From assembly GCA_007115705.1 (NCBI GenBank), contig QXEO01000170.1, forward strand, positions 1,375,062 to 1,439,061: a stretch of DNA of 64,000 nt. Direction: 5' to 3'. Of this stretch, positions 21,196 through 32,250 are shown piece after piece (within the stretch, counting starts at the first letter, position 1; each line of letters begins with the position of its first letter). The position numbers and the translations under genes were made by a program. The notes under the pieces are model-generated. The model had not been told where the DNA came from and ran no database searches. It was given only the letters and a program-made list of their open reading frames with translations. This DNA comes from Dactylis glomerata (taxonomy: Eukaryota > Streptophyta > Magnoliopsida > Poales > Poaceae).

Positions 21196-22426
21196 CCTTT
21201 TCCTTACCCCCTTTGGGATCTCAAAAAAGGATAGCATGAACATGGGCAGGCTCGTAAGAATTGAGTTAATAGGAATCAGCCTATCTCCATAGGATAGCAG
21301 TTTTCCTAGCCAACTACTAAGCTTTTTCTCGAAACGATCTTCAATCAACTTCCATTTCCCGTTCTTAAGCCTTCTAAAATGGATTGGAATACCTAGATAT
21401 CTAAATGGGAGAGAGCCTATCTCGCACCCAAATAAAATTCTATACTCATCTTGCAAATCCTTAGCATTACCGAAGCAGAAAAGCTCACTTTTATGAAAAT
21501 TAATTTTCAGTCTAGATAATTGTTCGAATATGCAAAGTATTAGCTTCATATTTAGCGCTTTCTGCAAATCATGTTCCATAAAGATTACGGTATCATCAGC
21601 GTATTGCAAGATAGACACACCCCCATCCACCAAGTGTGGAATAAGCCCATCTACCTGACCATCCTCTTTGGCTCTTTCGATAAGAACAGCAAGCATGTCC
21701 GCTATGATATTAAATAAGATAGGAGATAAAGGATCCCCTGCTTGAGCCCTTTTCGTGTTTGAAAATAATGACCTATGTCATTGTTCACACAAATTCCAAC
21801 ACTCCCTTTTTCAACAAATTTTTTAATCCAATCACACCATTTAGGGTCGAAACCTTTTATTCGCAAAGTCTGCTGTAAAAAAGACCATTTCACCTTATCG
21901 GAAGCTTTTTCAAAATCAAGCTTTAATAGGACACCATCCATTTTCTTCCTTTGAAGTTCATGGATGGTTTCATGAAGAATCACTACACCTTCAAGGATGT
22001 GTCTCCCTGGCATAAAAGCCGTTTGAGTTGGTCTAACTATTTTATCCGCAATTAAAGCAATTCTGTTTGTGGCAACCTTAGTGAAAATTTTGAAGACCAC
22101 ATTTAGCAAACAAATGGGTCTATATTGTTGAATTTGAACCGCATTTTTCTTTTTTGGTAGCAGAATTATTGTCCCATAATTTTGATGAAAGAGTGGAAAT
22201 TATGCATTAAAAAACTCCTAAACATATCCATCAAATCATCTTTTATTAGATCCCAAAAGTTTTGAAAAAATTCAGCAGGGAACCCATTAGGCCCTGGCGC
22301 CTTATTCTTTTCCATTTGGTCAATTGCGTCAAAGATTTCTTTCTCAGAGAAATCAGCAATTAGTATACTATTTTCATCATGAGATAGCTGGGGAATATCC
22401 AAATTAAAATCCTCCACCAGAGACAC
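21196..22426 (-). pseudogene. LINE ORF2 reverse transcriptase (broken, truncated)
   Basis: Three frame fragments (22426-22166, 22109-21702, 21696-21196) give RT in order: NKAPGPNGFPAEFF, FMPGRHILEGV, LKLDFEKASDKVKW, then the catalytic QYADDTVIFM and the RYLGIPIHFRR thumb segment. Frame changes lie near 22150 and 21700. The sequence ends at EIPKGVRKR, cut by element L. Confidence 0.9.
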
Positions 22427-22738
22427 ATTGGAATTCTCAGGGGGTCCAAAAAGAGACTTATAGTATTCAGAAATATAAGTTTTTTGGTTTTCTTGACCAA
22501 TTATTGTGCCCTCATCCTGCTCAAGCTGGATTATTTTTTGCGTCTATGCTTCCCATTAGCGATTAAATGGAAATATCTAGTATTGCTACCTCCTTCCTGG
22601 ATGTACTTAACCTTTGCTCGCTGAGCCCACTTGGACTCCTCAACCGTTCGAAGAGAGGATACCTCATCGTTTGCTTTTTTGAGAGCTTCACGCTCACTAT
22701 CATTAAGAACAACAACTTCCGATTTCTTTTCAAGGTAA

Positions 22739-23683
22739 TCAAATGCGAGTTAACCGATCCCTTTCTATTTTATATTTTCCACTCAAATCACGTGCCCAAC
22801 CCCTCAAATATTGCCTAAGGTGACGGATTTTGTTTTGCCAATTGAGCATAGGATTATCAACCCTAGGGATAGAAAGCCATTCTCTAATCACAACCTCTTT
22901 AAAACCCTCAATTTTTAGCCAGGAAAGTTCAAACGAGAAATCCACTTTATTACCTAGGTGAGCTTGTTCACCTGTGTCTAGTAATAACGAAGTATGATCT
23001 GACCCCGAACGTGGAAGGGCATGTACAAAGGCGAGAGGAAATTTTTGCTCCCACTCCACGCTAACCAAAATTCGATCAAGTTTTTCAAAGGTGGGTGTTT
23101 GATGTCTATTAGCCCAAGTGAATTGGCGACCAGAGAGACCTAATTCTCTTAGATCAAGACTGTCAATTATCGCATTAAAAATAAACGGCCAACGTGGATT
23201 GAAATTATCATTGTTCTTATCTTCCTTCCTCCGCATTATATTAAAATCACCACCTACTAATAAAGGCAAAGGTTCATTTTCACAAAGTCTTACTAGCTCA
23301 GCCAAGAAATCAGCCTTATGCTCATCCTGTGCCGCCCCATATACCGCCACAATAACCCATTTAAAATTATCAATCTTATTTGTTACATAGAATTTTGCAC
23401 ATCTATCCCCAACAATGACATCTTGGACAGAAAGAGTTTCTGCGTTGATACCCACTAAAATCCCTCCTGATCTGCCCAAAGGAGGAACACAGTACCATTG
23501 ATAATCTGCTCCACCAGCCAGATTATTAAGAAAAGGCCTCGAGAAATTTGATCTACCAGTTTCCAATATAGCAAGAAAATCTAATTTACGCTCTCTGATT
23601 GTATCCTTCACAAAATGATGTTTAGCCAGGTCTCCGAAACCATCACTATTCCAGAACTTAATAAACATGACGTGATGAAGCAC
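22739..23683 (-). pseudogene. LINE ORF2 apurinic-type endonuclease
   Basis: 314-codon frame with the L1 endonuclease signature: catalytic Glu in LAILETGRS (about residue 41), GGDFNIM (144-150), KLDRIL (201-206) and SDH (228-230). This domain nicks target DNA for target-primed reverse transcription. The likely true start is ATG 23668. The frame is lost at about 22739; the next ~300 bp is the EN-RT linker. Confidence 0.9.
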
Positions 23684-23996
23684 TTACTTCTTCAATCTCG
23701 AACTACGGCGAATAACAACAGGTTTAGCACGCATCACCTTCATGCCCTTCCTATGTTTCATAATCTCAGCCAGCGTGAGGTTAAGAATATCCTCTGCCTC
23801 AAAGGCAGTCTCCCCATCCTCTAAATCATTAGCTAGTAACGTTGCATGGTCTAGCGTGGTGGAAGCAATATCTACCTGAGTATCCGTTTTTTCTTCAATA
23901 TTTTTAGAGAGCATTATCATTGTTCTATTAGCATCAGACCATTTAATTTCGTCGATGGTATTAGACACCTCGCAATTAGAACTACCCAAAGCCACC
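23684..23996 (-). pseudogene. LINE ORF1, C-terminal part (downstream of the E3 insertion)
   Basis: Continues the ORF1 frame found at 30991-31823. With E3 and one target duplication removed, the two parts are in the same frame, so E3 split one ORF. The tail is acidic then basic (VIRRSSRLKK). Plant L1 ORF1 proteins bind RNA; this part lacks the zinc knuckle. Confidence 0.8.
23992..23996 (+). repeat. Left target-site duplication of E3 (ccacc)
   Basis: ccacc immediately before the LTR; identical copy at 30986-30990. Confidence 0.95.
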
Positions 23997-25655
23997 TGAT
24001 ACGTCTCCAACGTATCTATAATTTTTGATGCTCCATGCTTGTTTTTACACAATTTGCCTACTATTTTGTTACACTTCGTGGCACTTTTATGCATTTTTTC
24101 GGAACTAACCTATTAACAAGTCGCCATAGTGCCAGTTCCCTGTTTTCTGCTATTTTTGTGTTTCAGAAAAGCTACACAGGAAATATTCTCGGAATTGGAC
24201 GAAACAAGTTCCTAAAGTCTTATTTTTCCTGGAATCTTCCAGAGATCCAAAGAGGAGTTAGAGGGGGGCCACGACGGCCCCACACACCAGGGCGGCGTGG
24301 CCCGGGACCTGGCCGCGCCCCCTATGTGTGAGGGCACCTCGGTCCACCTCTGACGATGCCCCTTCGCCTATAAAGACCCCCCGACAGAAAAAACCTAAGT
24401 ACCCGATAAATTTTCTAGTACACATCGTGATCCGCCGCCGCCGTTGACCCGAAGATCGGGAGGGTCCGGAAGCCCTTCCCGGCACCCTGCCGGAGAGGGG
24501 AATCGCCACCGAAGGTCTTCTTCATCGCTATGCTTGCCTCTGGAGCGATGAGTGAGTAGTCTACCTTGGACTATGGGTCCATAGCAGTAGCTAGATGGTT
24601 GTCTCCTCCACCATGTGCTTCATGTTTAGATCTCATGAGCTGCCCTATATGATTGAGATCACCATTATGTAATTCTACATGTTTGGTTTGTTGGGATCCG
24701 ATGAATATTGATGTTATGATTGAGTTGCTATACTGAAATATATCTTATATTATCTCTATGTTGTTTATGATCTTGCATGCTCTCCGTTGTTAGTAGCTAT
24801 CTTGGCCGAGTAGTTGCTAGTGACTCCAAGAGGGGGTATTTATGCTCGATAGTGGGTTCATGTCTCTATTTAATCTGGGGGAGTGACAGAAACCTCTAAG
24901 GTTGTAGATGTGCTGTTGCTACTAGGGAGAAAACAACATTCATATGCTCGAGGGCATATGCTTTGTTTACATTACACACTTTGCTTAATGCAATTATCTG
25001 TTGTTCGCAACTTAATACTCATGGAGTGTTCGGATGATATCCCCAGGAGTGGATTATTAGTCATAGATGCAGTTGGATGGCGGTCTATGTATTTTGTTGT
25101 AATGCCCAGAGTAAATCACATAGTGATCTTCTTGACATATCACGTTTATCTTTATTCTATCAAATTCCCAACTGTAATTTGTTTACCCAGCATGTGTTAT
25201 TTATCTTATGGAGAGACACCACTAGTGAACTGTGGACCCCGGTCCTATTTCCATCATATTGCTATCACCTGTTTACTTCACTCGCACTGTTTACTTTACT
25301 CGCATACTATTATCACTTTCCACTCGATACGCTCATACCCTTTGTTTCAAGCAAACCGGTGAGATTGACAACCTCATCGCAAGTTGGGAACAAAGTATTT
25401 GGTTGTGTTGTGTGCAGGTTCCACGTTGCTGCTCGCAAAGCAAAGCTTGGACGAGGCGCCATATATTAATTGTCTAAAGCTATCGCTAAGCCAGTCTGCA
25501 TCACCTTCAGTCGTATTGTCTGCTCTTCTCCTGATCGACATACCTTGGTTTCTTAACTGAGAGAAAACTTGCTGCTATATTCATCAAAACCTTCTCTTGG
25601 GGTTTTTCAACAGGCTGGTCATTTAATTTCATACACCATCGAGTTGGCCCCATCA
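23997..25655 (+). repeat. 5' LTR of E3 (type B)
   Basis: TGATACGTCTCC...CCCCATCA, 1,659 bp. TATA-like CCTATAAAG near 24371. The 3' LTR lacks about 40 bp (just after 24383) that are present here. Confidence 0.95.
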
Positions 25656-25662
25656 AGTTTTC

Positions 25663-25680
25663 TGGCGCCGTTGCCGGGGA
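25663..25680 (+). other. Primer binding site of E3
   Basis: tggcgccgttgccgggga, perfectly complementary to the 3' end of tRNA-Asp, seven bases after the LTR. Confidence 0.9.
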
Positions 25681-25838
25681 AGAAGTGGAAGACCTCTGCA
25701 AGGGGAGTTTTTCGCACACACATCCTTTACTTTGTTTTAAGTTTTGCTTTACTTTATTTTTACTTGCATCGTTTTATATCAAAAATCCAAAAAATTTAGA
25801 ATCCTTGGTAGTTGTTAGTTCTTTACTTCTAGTTCATT

Positions 25839-26432
25839 ATGTTGTTCCCTAAGTATGTTTTGGAGGACCTCTCAGTAGGTAGTGGTTCAATTATTGGGAA
25901 AGATAACATTGAGGAGTTCTTTAATCACATTAGTATGCATAAAGAAGTTGAGGAAAAGTCTTTGGTTGAGCTAGCTCCTAGTATTGAAGTTGCTTCTACT
26001 TATTTAATTCACATGTTAGAAGCCAGGTTTGCTAGCCTTAATCCTTTTATGCAACACATGTTCCTTAAGCTTCATGAAATTGAAGATCCTGAAAAGAAAG
26101 CTTTTATCTTGGAAACTTTGCGCTTAGAATTTAAAGATGTTGCTATTGAAGCTAGAAAAGTTCTTAAGCGTTTTAATAAACTCGGTTCACCTATAAAGGT
26201 TATTAGTACAAACGATGAAGGAACCGAAATATCTATACCTAGCAAGCTCTTGGGATTGTATGAAGCTTTCGAAAATAATTTTGACTGGATCTGTCCAAAA
26301 AATCTTTTTAGTGATTTGAGTGAACCAAAGCGTGATCACAAAGGGTCTTCTAATACTTATGTGGATGAAATACAATGCCTTATTGACAAGACCTGTACAG
26401 TTGATCTTAATGCTCCTTCTGATGTTACTTGA
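25839..26432 (+). CDS. Conserved unknown ORF of pol-less elements, 197 aa (E3 copy)
   Basis: Intact 197-codon ORF, nearly the same as the E2 ORF at 15338-16003. No domain recognised and no zinc knuckle, protease or RT motif. Features seen: a Ser/Gly patch (LSVGSGSIIGKDN), a long probable helical stretch with alternating charge (residues of about 25-110), FENNFDWICPKNLF, and an end rich in Asp. It takes the gag position behind the primer site, and the shared 3' half starts directly after its stop codon. It may help packaging or be an ancient gag derivative; this is unproven. Confidence 0.65.
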   Translation: MLFPKYVLEDLSVGSGSIIGKDNIEEFFNHISMHKEVEEKSLVELAPSIEVASTYLIHMLEARFASLNPFMQHMFLKLHEIEDPEKKAFILETLRLEFKDVAIEARKVLKRFNKLGSPIKVISTNDEGTEISIPSKLLGLYEAFENNFDWICPKNLFSDLSEPKRDHKGSSNTYVDEIQCLIDKTCTVDLNAPSDVT

Positions 26433-26537
26433 TTCACAATTTTCTGCGCCTAGCTCAAAGACGTTAAAGAAAAGCACTCTTGGGAGATAACCCAATGTTT
26501 TATTTTTAGTACTTTTTCTTTTATTTCAGTCTTGGAA

Positions 26538-26557
26538 GTCATTACTACTGTAATGAC
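26538..26557 (+). other. Conserved hairpin (E3 copy)
   Basis: gtcattac tact gtaatgac, 8-bp stem, about 106 nt after the ORF stop codon. Confidence 0.7.
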
Positions 26558-27089
26558 CTCTCCTTATCCTTTTTATTTTATTATTGTGCCAAGAGAAGCC
26601 TCTAATTTGAGTGAGGTAAAGATTTGGGGATGTTGCTGTCCTGAAACTGTTTTTCGGTGCTGCACCGTAAAAATTCGTGAAAATTCTCTGTTTATCTTTT
26701 GGAGCTGCGATTTCTTGTGCATATGCGCCAGGTTATATTCAAACTTTCTTTAGTTGAACACTTTTTGATTTGAGCAACAGAAAATCCCTCAAAAATTTGA
26801 CCTTTGTCAGCTGTTCTGTTTTGACAGATTTCTGCCACTATTCGTTTTTGCTGCTTTATCGCTTACTTTTTGAGTTCTTTTGATCCCGGTACTTTTGGGG
26901 AAGTTGCTACAGTAGTATATACTTTATATGTGGTGGTTTTGGGTTGAAACCTGAAGCAAAAAGAGGTTGATTATATGTTATTCTTACACTAATGTTGCTA
27001 ATAGATTTGTGTTTAGTTTTGTATGAAGGAAGTTTTCAAGTGTAGGGATTGGAGAATGATGAGATGAGTTGAAGAATGGACAAAAGCTC

Positions 27090-27158
27090 AAGCTTGGGGA
27101 TACCCATGCATCACCCCAAGAAATATCCAAGAAGTATAAGCGTCAAAGCTTGGGGATG
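27090..27158 (+). other. Two internal polypurine-tract-like motifs
   Basis: aagcttggggata (27090-27102) and aagcttggggatg (27146-27158) repeat the tract that abuts the 3' LTR (29353-29365). The pair is kept in the other copies, about 1.9-2.2 kb from the 3' LTR. Confidence 0.6.
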
Positions 27159-29352
27159 CCCCCGAGGCACCCCTTCTTCATCGGCAAAAATCAGGTCACC
27201 TTTCAAAACACTATATTTTTATTGCTTCATGCACTATGTGTTTTTCTTGGAGCGTCAGTTGTTTTAGTTTTATTAGTTAGTTTAGTTTTGTTTGCTGTAA
27301 TAAATGGTTGGACCCACCAAATTTCTTTTGGAGAAGTTGCCTTGCTTTTCATTTGCTAAGAACGCTCTAGTTTTCATTCTTATCAAAAACCGAGTGTTCT
27401 TCTTTTTCTGCTACTGCTTTTGGTTTCGTTTTTGCCTTGATTTGCGTTCAGACCTTGTAATATCTCTTCATCAAGGTGTATTTTTGCCTCTGATCTTTAT
27501 TGGTTTTCATCAAAAGAGGTGTCTTAAAAAATTTCAAATGGTGTTAGAAAAGAGAAAAAGCTTTATGCAAAAAAGTGGTAAAAGAAGGAGCTTGTGTAGA
27601 CTGCGGCTTAGGCTTTTTCATGTCATGCTTGATGTCTTTTTTATAGTATGCTTAGTGGTTTTTCTGTAGCATGGCTTGTCTCAAATAACTGAGATTGCTT
27701 AATGAGCCTTTGAAAAAATTATGCGTTGTTTATATTGTTTGGAAGCATTATATTGGTTTTCTCCTTGATGCTTTATTTGGGTTGACTTGGCGCATGCTCA
27801 CACATGTTAGACTCTTACAAAGTCGCCAATAGCCTCTATGATCATTTATTTTTTGACTTTTGATGCCATCTTATGCTTCTTTTAATGTCGCTTTGTCGCT
27901 TTGCATGATTATGGCCATTATTGCTCTCTTAGTTGGTTGCTCCTAGTCTTTTGCTAGCCCTCGCCTTTTACTGAGTATGAGCTCTACTCGTGCATCCAAC
28001 TCCTAAAAACCAAAGTTTTCCAAAGTGTCCACCATACATACCTATTACCAATTTGCTATTCCAAATAAATTTGACTTGCTTTTATTTTCTCTTCAAATTA
28101 AACTCTTACCAGTGTTATGCGAAAATTGGTTAGTAAAGCTCTCACAAACCGGAAGGCACACTTTACTTTTTCTTGTTCTTAAAAATTTGGCATTGTGGTA
28201 TCTTATGTTGAGTTGTTATGCTTGCAAGTTGTAAGTTGGATACTAGCCCAACCATGCTGTCATGGGGCAAGCTTTCAACATTGCACTTCTTATTTAATTT
28301 GATATCGTGATCTTTTGTTTATGGATGCCCGCGGTGTGAAATGAATTGAGAATCTTGTGGGGATCATGGAGTTTGTTTACGTGTTAGGGAAACGCCTGGG
28401 CTGCCAATCTAAGCCATGTATAATTCATGATGGAAATTTGCAGCATACGCATAGTGGACATTCGACGACGCATCTCAAAATAAAAAGCTAAACAAATGGC
28501 AATTAAAAGAGACGTCGAGGTGTTCATTGTCTGCTTGTCCTGTCATTTTGATGTGGGCTTGTTCCATGTCATCGGGCATGGAGGTACCCCGTTGGCGGTT
28601 CTCGATGATACATATATACTTACAATGACAAGAGCCTTGCTTGGGACTCTAAGTTGAGTAGCATAAGGTTTGGGTACTAGTATTCATGGGACACGAGGTT
28701 TTCAACTTATGATTTGTCAATCATATGCATCATAATTGTTCTCGCATTAACTTTAACCATTCAAGATGCTTATGATGGGGGCAATGAGAGCTCAAAGCCG
28801 GTAAATACCATAATTTTTGAAGGTTATAAAACTTGCAATCACTGCTTCCCTCCGCGAAGGGCCTTTCTTTTACTTTCATGTTGAGTCACCACCTTCTATC
28901 TTTATGCACCATTAAGAGAGCAAAGTTGTCATTCTTAGTATAATGTGCATTGTCCCAAAGTTTTCATTGATTGATTCATATTGTTGGTTTCACTTGCTCT
29001 TAAATTATTTGTATCTAGTCGCCCTCTTAAACTTGAAGGTGTCCTATGCATTTATGTTTTGCTCTCTATGAAGAACAAGCTGAAAACCTTTTGTATGTTT
29101 TTCCTTATGATTTGAACACACGTTTGACTTTCATTGTTTTATTTTCATGATCTTTTGTTTGTGTTCATTTGCATGTTATAACATGGTTGCTAAGTCTTTA
29201 TTGTCAAGATTATATCTTTCATGCCTATGTTTTAAGTTCTTATGATCCCAGCTCACAAATGCTTACATATATGATCAAGATTGTGTAGGTGCATGTCACC
29301 TCAAAAATTATTCTTTTGTTATCACTTACCTACTCGAGGACGAGCAGGAGTT

Positions 29353-29365
29353 AAGCTTGGGGATG
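29353..29365 (+). other. Polypurine tract of E3
   Basis: aagcttggggatg two bases before the 3' LTR, the normal plus-strand priming position. Confidence 0.7.
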
Positions 29366-29367
29366 CT

Positions 29368-30985
29368 TGATACGTCTCCAACGTATCTATAATTTTTGAT
29401 GCTCCATGCTTGTTTTTACACCATTTGCCTACTGTTTTGTTACACTTCATGGCACTTTTATGTATTTTCCGGAACTAACCTATTAACAAGTCGCCACAGT
29501 GCCAGTTCCCTGTTTTCTGCTGTTTTTGTGTTTCAGAAAAGCTACACAGGAAATATTCTCGGAATTGGACGAAACAAGTTCCTGAAGTCTTATTTTTCCC
29601 GGAAACTTCCAGAGATCTGAAGAGGAGTTGGAGGGGGGCCACGAGAGCCCCACACACCAGGGCGGCGCAGCCCAGGCCCTGGCCGCGCCCCCTATGTGTG
29701 AGGGCACCTCGGTCCACCTCTGACGATGCCCCTTTGCCTATAAAGACCCCCCGACGGGATCCGCCGCCGCCGCCGACCCGAGGATCGGGAGGGTCCAGAA
29801 GCTCTTCCCGGCACCCTGCCGGAGAGGGGAATCGCCACCAGAGGTCTTCTTCATCGCCATGCTTGCCTCCGGAGCGATGAGTGAGTAGTCTACCTTGGAC
29901 TATGGGTCCATAGCAGTAGCTAGATGGTTGTCTCCTCCACCATGTGCTTCATGTTTAAATCTCATGAGCTGCCCTACATGATTGAGATCACCGTTATGTA
30001 ATTCTACATGTTTGGTTTGTTGGGATCCGATGAATATTGGTGTTATGATTGAGTTGCTATACTGAAATATATCTTATGTTATCTCTATGTTGTTTATGAT
30101 CTTGCATGCTCTCCGTTGTTAGTAGCTATCTTGGCCGAGTAGTTGCTAGTGACTCCAAGAGGGGGTATTTATGCTCGATAGTGGGTTCATGTCTCTATTT
30201 AATCTAGGGGAGTGACAAAAACCTCTAAGGTTGTAGATGTGCTGTTGCTACTAGGGAGAAAACAACATTCATATGCTCGAGGGCATATGCTTTGTTTACA
30301 TTACACACTTTGCTTAATGCAATTATCTGTTGTTCGCAACTTAATACTCATGGGGTGTTTGGATGATATCCCCGGGAGTGGATTAATTAGTCATAGATGC
30401 AGTTGGATGGCGGTCTATGTATTTTGTTGTAATGCCCAGAGTAAATCGCATAGTGATCTTCTTAACATATCACATTTATCTTTATTCTATCAATTGCCCA
30501 ACTGTAATTTGTTTACACAGCATGTGTTATTTATCTTATGGAGAGACACCACTAGTGAACTGTGGACCCCGGTCCTATTTCCATCATATTGCTATCACCT
30601 GTTTACTTCACTCGCACTGTTTACTTTACTCGCATACTATTATCGCTTTCCTCTCGATATGCTCATACCCTTTGTTTCAAGCAAACCGGTGAGATTGACA
30701 ACCTCATCGCAAGTTGGGAACAAAGTATTTGGTTGTGTTGTGTGCAGGTTCCATGTTGCTGCTCGCAAAGCAAAGCTTGGACAAGGCGCCATATATAAAT
30801 TGTCCGAAGCTGTCGCTAAGCCAGTCCACATCACCTTCAGTTTTATTGTCTGCTCTTCTCCTGATCGACATACCTTGGTTTCTTAACTGAGGGAAAACTT
30901 GTTGCTATATTCATCAAAACCTTCTCTTGGGGTTTTCTAACTGGCCGGTCATTTAATTTCATACACCATCGACTTTGCCCCATCA
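29368..30985 (+). repeat. 3' LTR of E3 (type B)
   Basis: 1,618 bp, closely similar to the 5' LTR, with a deletion of about 40 bp near 29756 just downstream of the TATA-like box. Ends CCCCATCA. Confidence 0.95.
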
Positions 30986-30990
30986 CCACC
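30986..30990 (+). repeat. Right target-site duplication of E3 (ccacc)
   Basis: Perfect copy of 23992-23996. Confidence 0.95.
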
Positions 30991-31845
30991 CCAAGCTTCA
31001 AAGTTCTAGCAACAATATCATAATTCGAAATAGAATGTAGAAAAATTTTTGAGTGCGCATTAGTACCTTGAAAAGAACCAATGTTCTTTGCCTCGGCAAG
31101 ATGCATTGCCCGATCCATTTGAGTGTCATCAGCATTGTACTGAGCTCTGATTCTCTCGCTTGATCTGATAGAGGCATTTGCATTAGGAATCCCCCCAAAA
31201 GAAATCAACTCCTCATTGGAATACCGGCCTCCAAGAAAAACACCAGTGCCTTCAGCCACACGACCATCAGATACCAAAATCCCAGGATCGGCACCCAAAC
31301 AAGTAGCGTCATACACAAAATTTGGAGACCCAGGAGGAGACGGCTCAAATTCATTGCCAGTAGTAGGAGATCCCTCAGAAACATGAGTAGCCATGCAAAC
31401 CGAATCATGCATCATAACAACAGGAGATACCACAGGCGAGACATTAGAAACAGCAGCCGGAAGCTCTGCCGCGGCAGCCACGAGAGCATCACCCTTCAAC
31501 GAGGCAGCAGCACACGGGCACGCAGGCGCGGCAGAGAGAACTGGAGAGTTCTCTGCCACGACAGGGGGTGGCGACCGAGCAGCCACACCCAGGCCCCCAG
31601 ACATGGCAGAGAAAACAGGTAAAATCTCTGCCGCGGCAGGCGACTTAGGCGACACGGGACCAGCACAAGTCGAAATCGTCGGGGAAACAATATCGTCTGG
31701 AAACCCGTCAAACGACGACGCCGTGATAGGATGCAATGGAGAGGGAAGACTCTCTTGATCTTCACGGTCTGCCCAAAGGACCCTAGCAGGAGCCGAAATA
31801 ACCGATTGGTTTCGATTAATCACATAAGTTTTGGTATCTAGCCCC
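30991..31845 (-). pseudogene. LINE ORF1, middle part (5'-truncated LINE)
   Basis: Open frame from a stop near 31844 down to the E3 insertion; low-complexity Ser/Pro/Ala-rich (VVSPVVMMHDS) then ordered (SNEELISFGGIPNANASIRSSERIRAQY). This matches the variable C-terminal region of plant L1 ORF1; the N-terminal domain and zinc knuckle are absent, so the LINE is 5'-truncated near 31845. It continues at 23996. Confidence 0.75.
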
Positions 31846-32236
31846 TATGTGTACACTTTGTTGTACTTAAAAACATGATAGGAGGATATTCAGTATTTTT
31901 TAGAGGGTCTTGATATTATTTATTAGGGACAAGGGTGCGGATGAAACGTCGGGACTGGCGCCGCTGCCGCCAGATGAGCTGGCTGGTCGCAGTGTGCACC
32001 ACCGCTCGAGGTCGAGGGAGGGCACAGCCGCTGGAAGACGATGCTGGTGGAGTGCGACGGCCTGAGGAGGAGGTGATTGACGTCGCATTGAGGCCGGAGG
32101 TCTGAATCATCGAAGGCAGCACCTAGTCTAGGGGCTTGGTCACCGAAACCACCTTGTCTCTCTCTGTGGCGCACCGGCGCGAACAGCAGCGGTGGCGGCA
32201 CATCATGATGGTATAGTTATAGAGCATATGCTCCCC
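31846..32236. other. Backbone between two head-to-head LINEs
   Basis: GC-rich in the middle, AT-rich at the left. Short frames only; no domain seen. Confidence 0.5.
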
Positions 32237-32250
32237 ATTTATGGAGTGAA
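32237..32250 (+). repeat. Left target duplication of the plus-strand LINE
   Basis: atttatggagtgaa, exact copy at 33947-33960. Confidence 0.95.

Larger units (their letters stand above)
21196..23996 (-). mobile_element. L1-type LINE (minus), 3' part: end of ORF1, ORF2 endonuclease and RT
   Basis: Reading leftward: ORF1 C-terminus (from 23996, where E3 is inserted, to the TAA at 23684-23686), ORF2 starting 15 nt later at ATG 23668, endonuclease, then RT. The element stops inside RT at 21196, where L begins, so its RT end and 3' tail should lie left of the window. ORF2 is broken by several frameshifts and stops. Confidence 0.9.
26433..29367 (+). other. E3 shared non-coding 3' half
   Basis: No gene. 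It contains the hairpin (26538-26557), two internal polypurine-like motifs (27090-27102, 27146-27158) and the 3' variant shared with E1 and S3 (about 28000-28870). A 96-codon frame at 27069-27359 recurs in other copies but is not selected in any way I can see. Confidence 0.75.
23997..30985 (+). mobile_element. E3: complete pol-less LTR element
   Basis: Complete 6,989-bp element: LTR 23997-25655, primer site 25663-25680, ~200-aa unknown ORF 25839-26432, shared 3' half 26433-29367, polypurine tract, LTR 29368-30985, flanked by perfect ccacc duplications. Neither gag, RT nor integrase is present, so it is non-autonomous. Inserted in LINE ORF1. Confidence 0.95.

Noticed and set aside
24883..25469. 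Recurrent ~130-220-aa reading frames inside type-B LTRs (also 16494-16973, 30212-30886, 58141-58692)
   Set aside because: They recur because the LTRs are close copies; they lie across R/U5, differ in extent between copies and have no domain.
27069..27359. ~100-codon frame found in every shared 3' half
   Set aside because: Overlaps the internal polypurine-like motifs, has different ends and alternative frames in different copies, and no domain; treated as non-coding.
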